Shown here: positions 45,449 through 54,062 of the stretch, piece by piece | How the letters are laid out: every line of letters starts with the position of its first letter | Numbering within the stretch: position 1 is the first letter of the stretch | Notes under the pieces: generated by a model | What the model was told of the DNA's origin: nothing | Seen by the model: the letters and a program-made list of their open reading frames with translations, nothing else | The model's database searches: none | Translations under genes and position numbers: made by a program | DNA from: Rhodocista pekingensis | GTDB taxonomy: Bacteria > Pseudomonadota > Alphaproteobacteria > Azospirillales > Azospirillaceae | Direction: 5' to 3' | Length of the DNA: 64,000 nucleotides | NCBI RefSeq assembly: GCF_042665545.1 | Contig: NZ_JBHTCM010000007.1 | Location: 1 to 64,000 of the forward strand

Positions 45449-46828
45449 TTGGCTAAGGTTGGTTCGGAGGACGCGGAGGGCGGGGTCGCCGTGCCGCACT
45501 GGTCGTCGCGTTTCGCCTTCATCATGGCGGCCGTGGGCTCCGCCGTCGGGCTGGGGAACATCTGGAAGTTCCCCTACATGACGGGCACGGGTGGGGGGGC
45601 CGCCTTCGTCCTCTTCTATCTGGGCTGCGTGCTCATGGTCGGGGTCCCCGTGCTGGTGGCGGAGCTGATGCTGGGCCGCCGGGCCCAGCGGGGACCGATC
45701 GGGGCTCTGGTCGCGCTGGGGCGCCGCTACGGCGGCACCCCCGCCTGGGGGCTGGTGGCCGGCATGGGGGTGGTGGCGGCGTTCCTCATCCTCAGCTTCT
45801 ACAGCGTCATCGCCGGCTGGGCGCTGGCCTACATCCCCAAGCTCGCGGTCGGCGCCTTCGCCGGGGCCACGGCCCAGGCCACCGGCGCCATCTTCGACGG
45901 GCTCCTGGCCGATCCGCTGGCGATGGCGGGATGGCACACCCTGTTCATGGCCCTGACCGTGGTGATCGTGGCGCAGGGTGTGACCGGGGGCATCGAGCGG
46001 GCGGTTACGCTGCTGACGCCTGCATTGTTCGTGATGCTGGTGATCCTGGCCATCTATGCCTCGGTGACCGGCGACTTCGCGCGCGGCATGGCGTTCCTGT
46101 TCACGCCCGACTTCTCCAAGCTGACGACCGAGGTGGCGATCAGCGCCGCGGGACAGGCCTTCTTCTCCCTCTCCATCGGGTTGGGCACGATGCTCGCCTA
46201 TGGCGCCTATGTGGGGGACAATGTCTCGCTGCCGAAGATGACGCTGACCATCGCCGCGGCGGACACCACCTGCGCGCTGGTGGCGGGTGTGGCGATCTTC
46301 CCCATCGTCTTCGCCAGCGGGCTGGACCCGGCCGGCGGGCCGGGACTGGTGTTCGTGACCCTGCCCGTGGCCTTCGGTGCCATGCCCTTCGGCTCGTTGT
46401 TCGGGGCGGTCTTCTTCGTGCTGCTGGCGGTGGCGGCGCTGACCTCCTCCGTCTCCCTGCTGGAGCCGATCGTCGCCTCCCTTCAGGAGCGGGTGCGGCT
46501 GCCCCGCATCGTGCTGGCGCTGGGTGTCGCCTTCCTCTCCTGGGTGCTGGGCTTCCTCACCATCTTCTCCTTCAACCGCTGGAGCGACATCCACCCGCTG
46601 GGCGGCGGGCGCACCTTCTTCGACCTGATCGACTACGCCACCACCAACATCATGCTGCCGCTGGGCGGCGTGCTGCTGGCCGTGTTCGCCGGCTGGGTGC
46701 TGACGCGGGAGGCGCGGGTGGAGGAGTTCGGCATGGGCGAGGGCGTGGTCTATCGCGTCTGGCTGTTCCTGGTGCGCTTCCTGGCGCCTGCCGCCATCGT
46801 CATAGTGGCCCTCGACGCCCTGTTCTGA
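45449..46828 (+). CDS. Sodium:neurotransmitter symporter (NSS) family transporter
   Basis: The 459-residue inner-membrane protein has the NSS N-terminal signature AAVGSAVGLGNIWKFPY and GGAAFVLFYL, plus about 11 helices. It probably imports an amino acid such as tryptophan, tyrosine or alanine with sodium. The start is TTG at 45449 with GGAGGG upstream. It is followed by a YccF gene after 48 bases. Confidence 0.9.
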   Translation: MAKVGSEDAEGGVAVPHWSSRFAFIMAAVGSAVGLGNIWKFPYMTGTGGGAAFVLFYLGCVLMVGVPVLVAELMLGRRAQRGPIGALVALGRRYGGTPAWGLVAGMGVVAAFLILSFYSVIAGWALAYIPKLAVGAFAGATAQATGAIFDGLLADPLAMAGWHTLFMALTVVIVAQGVTGGIERAVTLLTPALFVMLVILAIYASVTGDFARGMAFLFTPDFSKLTTEVAISAAGQAFFSLSIGLGTMLAYGAYVGDNVSLPKMTLTIAAADTTCALVAGVAIFPIVFASGLDPAGGPGLVFVTLPVAFGAMPFGSLFGAVFFVLLAVAALTSSVSLLEPIVASLQERVRLPRIVLALGVAFLSWVLGFLTIFSFNRWSDIHPLGGGRTFFDLIDYATTNIMLPLGGVLLAVFAGWVLTREARVEEFGMGEGVVYRVWLFLVRFLAPAAIVIVALDALF

Positions 46829-46876
46829 CGGCGGCTACAAGGGGGGATGTGATCCCCCCTTGTGCCGGAGGTGCCG

Positions 46877-47308
46877 ATGCTGACCTTGCTGCTCAACGTG
46901 CTCTGGCTGGTGCTGTTCGGCTTCGCCGCCGCGATCGGCTGGTTCACGGCGGCGCTGGTGATGCTGATCACCATCGTCGGCATCCCCTGGGCCCGCGCCG
47001 CGCTGACCATCGGCGTCTTCATGCTGTGGCCGTTCGGGCGCACGGCGGTGGATCGCCGCCTGCTGACGGGGGAGGAGGATATCGGCACCGGCGCGCTGGG
47101 CACGCTGGGCAACGTCCTCTGGTTCCTCTTCGCCGGCTGGTGGCTGGCGCTGGGGCACCTGCTGATCGGTCTGGGCTTCTGCCTGACCATCATCGGCATC
47201 CCGTTCGGCTTCCAGCACTTCAAGTTCGCCGGCCTGTCGCTGGCCCCGATCGGCAAGGAGATCGTGGACGCCCCGGTGATGGACTCGATCCGCGCCCGCT
47301 ACCGCTGA
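46877..47308 (+). CDS. yccF: YccF family membrane protein
   Basis: The 143-residue protein has the two YccF repeats, each a hydrophobic pair ending in IVGIPWARAAL and IIGIPFGFQHFK. The function of YccF is unknown. The ATG at 46877 has GGAGGT in front; an in-frame GTG 15 bases upstream is possible. It lies after the NSS transporter in the same direction. Confidence 0.85.
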   Translation: MLTLLLNVLWLVLFGFAAAIGWFTAALVMLITIVGIPWARAALTIGVFMLWPFGRTAVDRRLLTGEEDIGTGALGTLGNVLWFLFAGWWLALGHLLIGLGFCLTIIGIPFGFQHFKFAGLSLAPIGKEIVDAPVMDSIRARYR

Positions 47309-47329
47309 CGCGGACCGGGCCGATCACCC

Positions 47330-48394
47330 TCAGCCGGGCAGCGGCTCCAGCAGGTCGGGAGCGCGGCCGGTCTCCACAGCCTCGCTCCAGGCGTCGGCCA
47401 GCCGCTGCGTCTCCGCCACCGCGGCCCGCCAGACGCGCAGCCGCTCCGTCGTCGGCAGGCGGCGGAAGTCGCTGCGGTCCGGCACCTTGCCGCCGGGCAG
47501 CGTGGCCAGGAACTCCCGGCTCGGGCAGACCAGCAGCGTGCGGGACAGGTTGCGCGGGTCCGGCCGGCGCCAGCGCAGGGCCTTGTCGAACCAGCCGGGC
47601 ACGATCCGGTCGGAGAAGTGCGGGTACAGCACCAGCCCGGGCGCCTGATAGGGGATGTCCAGGTGGTAGTCCATGATCCCGCCGTCCAGATACAGGCCCG
47701 GCCGCGCACCGTGCAGCTCCGGCACCGGCTCGAAGACGAAGGGCACAGCGCCCGAGGCCAGCAGCGCCGGCACGAGGTTCTGCGGCGTCAGCGGCACCGG
47801 CTGGGTCGGGAAGCCCTGGCGGCAGTCGAAGGGCGGCCGGCTGCGGGCGTCGTAGATCAGGGTGCGCTCGAAGAACAGCGGCAGGCTGCGCCGGCTGATC
47901 CCGTTGGCGAGCGCCGCCGCGGCCAGACCTGCGCCCATGCCGACTGGATGGCGGCGGCCGATCGGTCCCTTGCCGCGCACCGCCAGGATGGCCAGCCGCA
48001 TGGCGGGATGGGACAGGATCTCCTCCGCCCCTGTCTCCCCCAGGATCACCTCCAGGATGCGGCGGCAGTCCGCCGTCAGCCGGGCCGGGGTGACCGGCGG
48101 CTCCACCGTGTAGCCCAGATAATACTCCTCGAAGCGGCGGCAGGCCTCCACCGGGTCGCGCCGGGCGACGCAGGCGAAGCGCCAGCCGCCGATGGAACTG
48201 GCGACCATGGCCAGCGGCCGGGTGCGCTGCCGGAACCAGCGGCCGAAGATGGCGCGGTCCAGCCGGGTCAGCGCCAGCCATTTCGGCCCGCCCGAGGCGC
48301 CGGCCACCACGTCGAACAGGTCTTCGTGCAGGCCCTCCTCCCGGAGGCGCCGGTAGGCTTCGGGTCCTGCGAGAAGGCGGAGCGGACGGTCCAT
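47330..48394 (-). CDS. Patatin-like phospholipase
   Basis: The 354-residue protein has the patatin catalytic dyad: the nucleophile Ser in GASGGPKWL (about residue 34) and the Asp in DGGIMDY (about 230). An oxyanion Gly/Arg segment is nearby. It probably hydrolyses acyl lipids. A longer in-frame reading would run into the tRNA-Leu gene, so the ATG at 48394 (MDRPLRLL) is right. It is convergent with yccF. Confidence 0.85.
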   Translation of the reverse strand: MDRPLRLLAGPEAYRRLREEGLHEDLFDVVAGASGGPKWLALTRLDRAIFGRWFRQRTRPLAMVASSIGGWRFACVARRDPVEACRRFEEYYLGYTVEPPVTPARLTADCRRILEVILGETGAEEILSHPAMRLAILAVRGKGPIGRRHPVGMGAGLAAAALANGISRRSLPLFFERTLIYDARSRPPFDCRQGFPTQPVPLTPQNLVPALLASGAVPFVFEPVPELHGARPGLYLDGGIMDYHLDIPYQAPGLVLYPHFSDRIVPGWFDKALRWRRPDPRNLSRTLLVCPSREFLATLPGGKVPDRSDFRRLPTTERLRVWRAAVAETQRLADAWSEAVETGRAPDLLEPLPG

Positions 48395-48526
48395 GCGCCG
48401 ACGGTCCCATGCTGCGCTGCGGAAGGGCGCAGGGTAAGGCAGCCGCCGCGGCCCCCGCAACCCGGCAGGCGGCCGCGGGACTGGCCGTCGGGGAATGGCC
48501 AGGAGGGGAGGGGGAGGGAGGGAGAT

Positions 48527-48868
48527 TGGTGCGGACGGCGGGACTCGAACCCGCACTCCCTTACGGGAACCAGATTTTCGTACCACTTCGGCTTTCGCCG
48601 CCGCCGGCCGGCCCGTCCGGGCCGGTCCCGCGTTCGTGGTCTGGACTATCCCTTCACCCTAGCCGTGGGCCGGCCTTAGGTGCCACCCGTCTAGTCTCTA
48701 CACCTTCCCGCCGCCGGGGTCGCCCCGGGGGCGGCGGGCTTGACTCGGGATCGGCATGGGTCCTGGGACCCGAAGCTTTCCCCGACTTTGGGCGGTTCTA
48801 CTCCCCCGGTTTCCCGGGGGGCACTCCAAATCAAAGTCTGCTGCGTCTACCGGTTTCGCCACGTCCGC
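48527..48868 (-). tRNA. tRNA-Leu (UAA) interrupted by a group I intron
   Basis: The 5' exon runs 48868-48834 (acceptor GCGGACG, D-stem GCG/CGC, ending CTT) and the 3' exon 48578-48527 (AAAATCTG, variable-arm stem CCC/GGG, T-loop TTCGAGT, acceptor CGTCCGC, encoded CCA). Joined, the exons give a mature 87-nt tRNA with loop CTTAAAA and anticodon UAA. One G-G mismatch tops the anticodon stem. The intron lies between anticodon bases U34 and A35. Confidence 0.93.
48579..48833 (-). ncRNA. Group I self-splicing-type intron in tRNA-Leu(UAA)
   Basis: The 255-nt intron shows the group I core. P1 pairs exon ACUU with the internal guide GAGU, leaving a U-G pair at the 5' splice site. P2 is a CCCCCGG-GAAA-CCGGGGG hairpin. 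P3 is CCGCCC with GGGUGG. P5 and P6 are clear GC hairpins. P7, the guanosine site, is GACUA (48696-48692) with UAGUC (48648-48644). The intron ends in G at 48579. No open frame is inside it, so it depends on RNA folding alone. Confidence 0.9.
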
Positions 48869-49003
48869 ACCGAGGCGGGGGACCATGCCACAACCGGAAC
48901 CGGATTTCGAGGGGCAGCGCCCGGCCCGGACCGCCGGCGGGACCGGATGCCGCGGCGGCGGCCACCTTGATCCGCGGGGCCGGCGGGGCCATCTCGGCAG
49001 ACC

Positions 49004-49177
49004 ATGACCGAATCCCAATGGATGAGCCTCGTCTACGCGCTGGCCCTGCTGGTCCTGCTGGTGCCGGCCTTCCTCCGTCTGCGCATGCCGGGGCAGGTGC
49101 TGCTGCGCAACATCGCCCTCTGGCTGGCGGCCTTCGCGGCGCTCGGCCTGATCTACAGCCTGTTCGGCCCGTTCTGA
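49004..49177 (+). CDS. Small two-helix membrane protein
   Basis: The 57-residue protein reads MTESQWMSLVYALALL and continues with a second helix (LLRNIALWLAAFAALGLIYS). It resembles the membrane-anchored leader of some clan-AA aspartic proteases, without the protease. Its position before pgk and the weak ribosome binding site leave its role open. Confidence 0.5.
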   Translation: MTESQWMSLVYALALLVLLVPAFLRLRMPGQVLLRNIALWLAAFAALGLIYSLFGPF

Positions 49178-49330
49178 CGGGGGCGTGCCGCGATGCGGGA
49201 GCCGCAGATCCGCCGGAAGGTGCCGCGCGGCGCCGGTTGAAACGGCCCGGGGGCTGTGCTTCCCTCGCGGCCGCGAACGGCACATCGCCCACCAGAATCC
49301 AAACCAGTCACAAACACGGGGAACGCAGTC

Positions 49331-50521
49331 ATGGCCTTCAAGACGCTCGACGACCTGTCCGTTGCCGGCAAGACCGTGCTGGTGCGCGGCGACCTCAATG
49401 TCCCGGTGCAGGACGGTCAGGTCAGCGACACCACCCGGCTCGACCGGCTGGCGCCGACCCTGAAGGAACTGGCGGGCAAGGGCGCCAAGGTCGTCGTGCT
49501 GTCGCATTTCGGCCGGCCCAAGGGCGGGCCGGACGCCAAGAATTCGCTGCGTCAGGTGGTGCCGGCGCTGGAGGCGGCGCTGGGCCTTCCCGTCGCCTTC
49601 GCCGAGGACTGCGTCGGCGAGTCGGCCCGGGCGGCGATCGCCGCGATCCAGCCCGGTCAGGTGGTCTTGCTGGAGAACACCCGCTTCCATGCCGGTGAGG
49701 AGAAGAACGACCCCGAGCTGGCGCGGCAGATGGCCGCACTGGGCGACATCTACGTCAACGACGCCTTCTCCGCCGCCCACCGCGCCCACGCCTCGACCGA
49801 GGGCATCGCGCACCTGCTGCCCAGCGCCGCCGGCCGGCTGATGCAGGCGGAGCTGGAGGCCCTGGGCAAGGCGCTGGCCCGGCCGGAGCGGCCGGTCATG
49901 GCCGTGGTTGGCGGCGCCAAGATCTCCACCAAGCTGGACCTGCTGCTGAACATGGTCACCAAGGTGGACATGCTGGTGCTCGGCGGCGGCATGGCCAACA
50001 CCTTCCTGTTCGCCCAGGGCCGCCCGGTCGGCAAGTCGCTAGCCGAGAAGGACATGGCCGATCAGGCCCGCGCCATCATGGAGAAGGCCGCGGCCTCCGG
50101 CTGCGAGATCCTGCTGCCCAGGGACGGCTCCATGGCGAAGGAATTCAAGGCCGACGCGCCGCACCGCGTCGTTCCGGTGGAGCAGATCGCCGAGGACGAG
50201 ATGATGCTGGATGTCGGCCCGGCCACGGTGGAGTTCGTCGGGCTGAAGCTCCAGGGGGCGAAGACGGTGGTCTGGAACGGCCCGATGGGCGCCTTCGAGA
50301 TCCGGCCCTTCGACAGCGGCACCAACGCGGTGGCCGGGCTGGTCGCCGCCCTGACCGGCGACGGCCGGGTGCTGTCGGTGGCCGGCGGCGGCGATACGGT
50401 GGCCGCGCTGGAGCAGGCCGGCGTGGCCGGCCGCTTCTCCTACATCTCCACCGCCGGCGGGGCCTTCCTGGAGTGGCTGGAAGGCAAGGAGCTGCCGGGC
50501 GTGAAGGCGCTGGGCGCCTGA
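49331..50521 (+). CDS. pgk: Phosphoglycerate kinase
   Basis: The 396-residue glycolytic enzyme transfers phosphate from 1,3-bisphosphoglycerate to ADP. Motifs are VLVRGDLNVP (substrate site), LSHFGRPKGG, the GGAKISTKLDLL loop, and the C-terminal SVAGGGDTVAALEQAG nucleotide site. The ATG at 49331 is preferred over an upstream in-frame start. Its usual neighbours gap and fba are not in the window. A strong terminator follows. Confidence 0.97.
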   Translation: MAFKTLDDLSVAGKTVLVRGDLNVPVQDGQVSDTTRLDRLAPTLKELAGKGAKVVVLSHFGRPKGGPDAKNSLRQVVPALEAALGLPVAFAEDCVGESARAAIAAIQPGQVVLLENTRFHAGEEKNDPELARQMAALGDIYVNDAFSAAHRAHASTEGIAHLLPSAAGRLMQAELEALGKALARPERPVMAVVGGAKISTKLDLLLNMVTKVDMLVLGGGMANTFLFAQGRPVGKSLAEKDMADQARAIMEKAAASGCEILLPRDGSMAKEFKADAPHRVVPVEQIAEDEMMLDVGPATVEFVGLKLQGAKTVVWNGPMGAFEIRPFDSGTNAVAGLVAALTGDGRVLSVAGGGDTVAALEQAGVAGRFSYISTAGGAFLEWLEGKELPGVKALGA

Positions 50522-50554
50522 TCCGCCGGCCACCGGCCGGGTAGGTTTTCCGAG

Positions 50555-50580
50555 GGGCCGGGCGGCGACGCCCGGCCCTT
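50555..50580 (+). terminator. Terminator of pgk
   Basis: GGGCCGGGCG (50555-50564) pairs perfectly with CGCCCGGCCC (50569-50578), loop GCGA, followed by TTCCC. It sits about 35 bases after the pgk stop. Confidence 0.75.
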
Positions 50581-50658
50581 CCCGCATCCGCCAGAGGCGG
50601 GGATCGTTCCCCGCCGCCGGGCGTTGACCGGGAACCGCCCGCCACTGCCCGGTTTCCC

Positions 50659-51168
50659 ATGCTCCCCGCCGAGCTTGCCCCCGCCGACCTTGTCCACACC
50701 GCGCACCTGCCGCTGGCCGATGTGGCCCTGCGTCTGGGGACGGCGGCGCTGCTGGGGCTGATGCTGGGGCTGAACCGGGAACTGCGGGGCAAGGCAGCGG
50801 GTCTGCGCACCCACACGCTGCTGTCCGTCTCCGCGGCGGTGGCGACCCTGGTGGCGCTGGAACTCCATTACGACCTCGCCGCGGACGGGCAGGGCAACCC
50901 GCCGGACCCGATCCGCGCCATCCAGGGCGTGGCCCAGGCCATCGGGCTGATCTGTGCCGGCATCATCATCCAGGGCCGCGGCACCCGCGTGCGCAACCTG
51001 ACGACGGCCGCGACGCTGTGGATGGCGGCCTCGCTGGGGCTGGCCTGCGGCGCCGGTTTCTATGGCATCGCCTTGTTGTCGGGCGGGATCGCGCTGGTCC
51101 TGCTGCTGACGCTCAGCCTCGTGGAGCGGCGCTTCTTCGGCGACAAGGAGGAGGACGCGACGGACTGA
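50659..51168 (+). CDS. MgtC/SapB family membrane protein
   Basis: The 169-residue protein has four to five helices and the MgtC signatures LRLGTAALLGLMLGLNREL, then AAGLRTHTLL and ICAGIII. MgtC supports growth in low magnesium and modulates ATP synthase in some pathogens; its role in environmental bacteria is unclear. It lacks the long cytosolic C-terminal domain of the Salmonella protein. Confidence 0.88.
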   Translation: MLPAELAPADLVHTAHLPLADVALRLGTAALLGLMLGLNRELRGKAAGLRTHTLLSVSAAVATLVALELHYDLAADGQGNPPDPIRAIQGVAQAIGLICAGIIIQGRGTRVRNLTTAATLWMAASLGLACGAGFYGIALLSGGIALVLLLTLSLVERRFFGDKEEDATD

Positions 51169-51186
51169 CGGCGGGGTGCCCCGGCC

Positions 51187-51963
51187 TCAGCCGTAGCGGT
51201 GCAGGGCCGCGCCGTGCGCCTTCAGCCAGGCGCGGGGGCCGTCCACCTCCGCCGTCAGGGTGGCGCACAGCGCCCAGAAGCGGGGCGAGTGGTTCATCTC
51301 CCGCAGGTGCGCCACCTCGTGCGCGACGACATAGTCGAACACCGGCTCCGGCGCCAGGATCAGCCGCCAGGAGAAGGACAGCCGTCCTCCGGCCGAACAG
51401 CTTCCCCAGCGCGAGCGGGTGTCGCGCACGCTGACGGCGGCGACCGTGGCGCCCAGCCCCGCGGCCTTGGCCCGGGCCCGCTCGGCCAGCCGCCGCCGCG
51501 CCTCCGCCTTCAGCCACTCGCGCACGCGCCGGGCCAGAAACTCCGCCCCGCCGCCGACGCGCAGCTCCGGCCCGTCCGGCCCGGCGGCCGTCCGCGGGGC
51601 GCCGCGGTGGTCGGGGTCGTGGCGGATGCGGTGCGGCACGCCCAGGATCGGCACCAGTGCGCCGTCGGCGAAGGGAAGCCGGGGCGGGATCGCCGCCAGC
51701 CGCCGGCGCACCCAGTCCAGGTGCCGGCCGACGAAGCGGGCGATCTCGGCATCGCCGACCCCGGCCGGCGCCACCACCTGGACCAGTTCCCGCGCCGCAT
51801 CCACCCGCAGGCTCAGGCGCCGGGCGCGGGGGGACAGGCGCAGCTCCAGCGGGGCCGGAACGCCGTCCACGGCCAGCGCGCGCACCCGGAGGGGCGGGGA
51901 TTTCGCCGCGGGCGTCCGCCGCGGCGGCGCCTTGGCACGGGGCTTCAGCAGGCGTCCGAACAT
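51187..51963 (-). CDS. YgjP/SprT-like metallopeptidase (DUF45)
   Basis: The 258-residue protein has the family core: TRSRWGSCS, then YVVAHEVAHLREMNHS with the zinc motif HExxH and the third ligand in HSPRFW. The N-terminal region (FGRLLKPRAKAPPRR) is basic and disordered. Homologues are predicted peptidases (YgjP). The ATG at 51963 is the likely start. It is convergent with the MgtC gene after a 19-base gap. Confidence 0.85.
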   Translation of the reverse strand: MFGRLLKPRAKAPPRRTPAAKSPPLRVRALAVDGVPAPLELRLSPRARRLSLRVDAARELVQVVAPAGVGDAEIARFVGRHLDWVRRRLAAIPPRLPFADGALVPILGVPHRIRHDPDHRGAPRTAAGPDGPELRVGGGAEFLARRVREWLKAEARRRLAERARAKAAGLGATVAAVSVRDTRSRWGSCSAGGRLSFSWRLILAPEPVFDYVVAHEVAHLREMNHSPRFWALCATLTAEVDGPRAWLKAHGAALHRYG

Positions 51964-52073
51964 GCGTCCTCGGCAGGCCCGCGCAGGCGGGCGGCAACGG
52001 GGGGACACTCAGGGACCGGCACTCTATCGCGGCGCCGCGCGGCGGGAAACCGGTCGGTCCGGGCGATCGTTCC

Positions 52074-52334
52074 TCAGTCCGGGGCCTGGGGGCGGCGACA
52101 CGGCTGCCAGCCGTCGTCCCGATCCCGGTTCCTTGCCCGGATGCCATGCCGCCGCTCCTGCACGGTCGGCCCCATGCCGTAGCGACGGGGATTGCCGCAC
52201 ATCCAGCAACTGCACGACGCCAGATTGTCGGCCGCCTTCTGCGGAACCTCGGCCCAAGGGCGGACCCGGCGCGCCCTGGCAATCATGCGCTGCCGTGCAT
52301 GCCGGCGGCATGCCCGCTTCATGTCTTTGAACAT
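52074..52334 (-). CDS. Small basic protein with a CSCWMCGNPRR motif
   Basis: The 86-residue protein has an Arg-rich basic N-terminus (MFKDMKRACRRHARQRM), a Cys-rich CSCWMCGNPRRYG motif, and a basic Pro/Arg tail. Similar small CxCxxCGNPR proteins of unknown function occur in many bacteria; the motif suggests a zinc site, and the charge suggests nucleic acid binding. The start follows GGAGAGG. Confidence 0.65.
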   Translation of the reverse strand: MFKDMKRACRRHARQRMIARARRVRPWAEVPQKAADNLASCSCWMCGNPRRYGMGPTVQERRHGIRARNRDRDDGWQPCRRPQAPD

Positions 52335-53098
52335 CGTGCCTCTCCAAGCTCGATGCCCCGGTGCGCTTCGCCCGACCTGGGGCGGCGCTGCCGGGGCTAT
52401 CGTAGCTTGGGGAAGGGGGCGGCCGGATCCGTCATGCCGGCATTGTAGCCGTGGGCCGGGGCGGCGTCACGCTGCGGCGGGATCGGTCCCGGTGACCGCG
52501 GAACGGCGGTCGGGACCGTACTCCCCGGCCCCTGCGTACACCCTTGGGTTCCTTGCGCACCTGCTCCGGCCCGTGCGCACACGCAAACCCGTGCGGACAC
52601 GCAGCAACCCGTGCGCACACGCAAAGGCCCCCGGCGCATCTAGGGCGCCCGGGGGCCGGTTTGCGGACTGTATTCCGCGCCCGGACAGACGTCCGGGACC
52701 ATATCCTGCTTGCTATCGGCTGGCCCGTTCACGGGGTCAGCCACACCTTATCTGGAAGAACCATGCCGTTATGCACCCTCCTCTCTTGTATTCGGAGCAG
52801 GAGTACTGGCGCTTCAAGCGCCCCGGTGACTGTCGGGGGGAGTAATGTCTTCCACGACACCCTCCTTCTGTTTTCCATGGACTTATGCTGCCCCCGTCGC
52901 TGCCGGCCGTCAAGGGTTATTCTGCCAGCGGACGTGGATGGATTACCCACTCCGGTATGCTTTCCGGGGCGGCCTCTCCGGCACCTCCCCCGGCGGTTCC
53001 GCCCGACGCCGCAGGGCTGGCATCGCAATTTCCGGGTCGCACCACCCCCACCCTGTCCCTAGTGTCGCAGGGTCCGGACCGACCCGAGAGGCCCGCCG
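52335..53098. other. 764-base intergenic region rich in hairpins and short repeats
   Basis: No convincing gene lies here. It holds a three-copy CCCGTGCG(C/G)ACACGCA repeat (52570-52625) and hairpins at 52485-52517, 52626-52657 (12-bp stem), 52680-52697 (CCCGGAC/GTCCGGG), 52718-52744 and 52808-52822 (GGCGCTT-C-AAGCGCC). A 24-codon frame at 52771-52845 with TAATG overlap is too short to support. Parts between 52700 and 52930 are less GC-rich than the surroundings. Confidence 0.6.
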
Positions 53099-54061
53099 AT
53101 GCACGCCCCCACCGCCCAGGCCCCCACGCCTCAGACGATGCGCGCGGCCGACTGGGGGCTGCTGTGCTTCCAGTCCGTCCTGTGGGGCGGCTCCTTCCTC
53201 TGGATGGGGCTGGCGATCCGGGAGCTGCCGCCCTTCACCATCGTCGCCTGCCGCGTCACCCTGGCGGCCGGCGCGCTCTACCTCGCCGCCCGCGCCCTGG
53301 GGCAGGCCATGCCCTGCGACGGGCGGAGCTGGCGCGACTTCTTCATCATGGCCGCGGTCAACAACTTGGTGCCGTTCAGCCTGATCGCCTGGAGCCAGTC
53401 GCAGATCACGGTGGGCCTCGCCTCCATCCTGAACGCCACGACGCCGCTGTTCACCGTGGTGCTGATGGCGCTGCTGGGCGGGGCCGGCCGGCCGGGGCCG
53501 CTGAAGCTGACGGGGCTGGTGGCGGGCTTCATCGGGGTCGCCGTGCTGCTGGGGCCGAAGGCGCTGACCGGGGCCGACATGGCGCTGCTGGGCTGTGTCG
53601 CCGTGCTGACGGCCAGCTTCTGCTACGGCCTTGCCGGGGTCTGGAGCCGCCGCTTCGCCGGACAGCCGCCGATCGTCTCCTCCACCGGGGTGCTGGCCGC
53701 GGCGGCGGTGCTGACCGTGCCGCTGTCGCTGGCGGTGGACCGGCCGTGGACGCTCGCCCCCTCCTGGGTGACGGTGGGGGCCGTGGCCATGTTGGGCCTG
53801 TTCAGCACGGGGCTGGCCTATCTGATCTATTACCGCATCCTGCGCACGGCGGGTCCCAGCAACGCCTCGCTGGTCACCTTTCTGGTCCCGGTCAGCGCCA
53901 TCCTGATGGGCGCGGTGGTGATGGGGGAGAGGCTGGGGCCGAACGCCTTCGCCGGCATGGGGCTGATCTTCCTCGGCCTGGCCGCCATCGACGGCCGCCC
54001 GCTGGCCTGGGCCTCGGCACGGCTGACCGGCCGGCGCGGCGGCCCCGTCCCGGGAGCCTGA
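53099..54061 (+). CDS. EamA-family (DMT) transporter
   Basis: The 320-residue membrane protein has ten helices and two EamA repeats, each with the conserved start (WGGSFLWMGLAIRELPP and GFSTGLAYLIYYRILRT-like segment) and gene-duplication symmetry. Such proteins export metabolites or amino acids; the substrate here is unknown. The ATG at 53099 gives a short N-terminal tail. Confidence 0.85.
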   Translation: MHAPTAQAPTPQTMRAADWGLLCFQSVLWGGSFLWMGLAIRELPPFTIVACRVTLAAGALYLAARALGQAMPCDGRSWRDFFIMAAVNNLVPFSLIAWSQSQITVGLASILNATTPLFTVVLMALLGGAGRPGPLKLTGLVAGFIGVAVLLGPKALTGADMALLGCVAVLTASFCYGLAGVWSRRFAGQPPIVSSTGVLAAAAVLTVPLSLAVDRPWTLAPSWVTVGAVAMLGLFSTGLAYLIYYRILRTAGPSNASLVTFLVPVSAILMGAVVMGERLGPNAFAGMGLIFLGLAAIDGRPLAWASARLTGRRGGPVPGA

Positions 54062-54062
54062 G

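Noticed and set aside
48395..48586. N-terminal extension of the patatin
   Set aside because: The longer frame would read into the tRNA-Leu gene; a normal ATG lies at 48394.
52771..53384. 24-codon frame followed by a frame from 52845
   Set aside because: Too short or running out of frame into the EamA gene, with no family signal.
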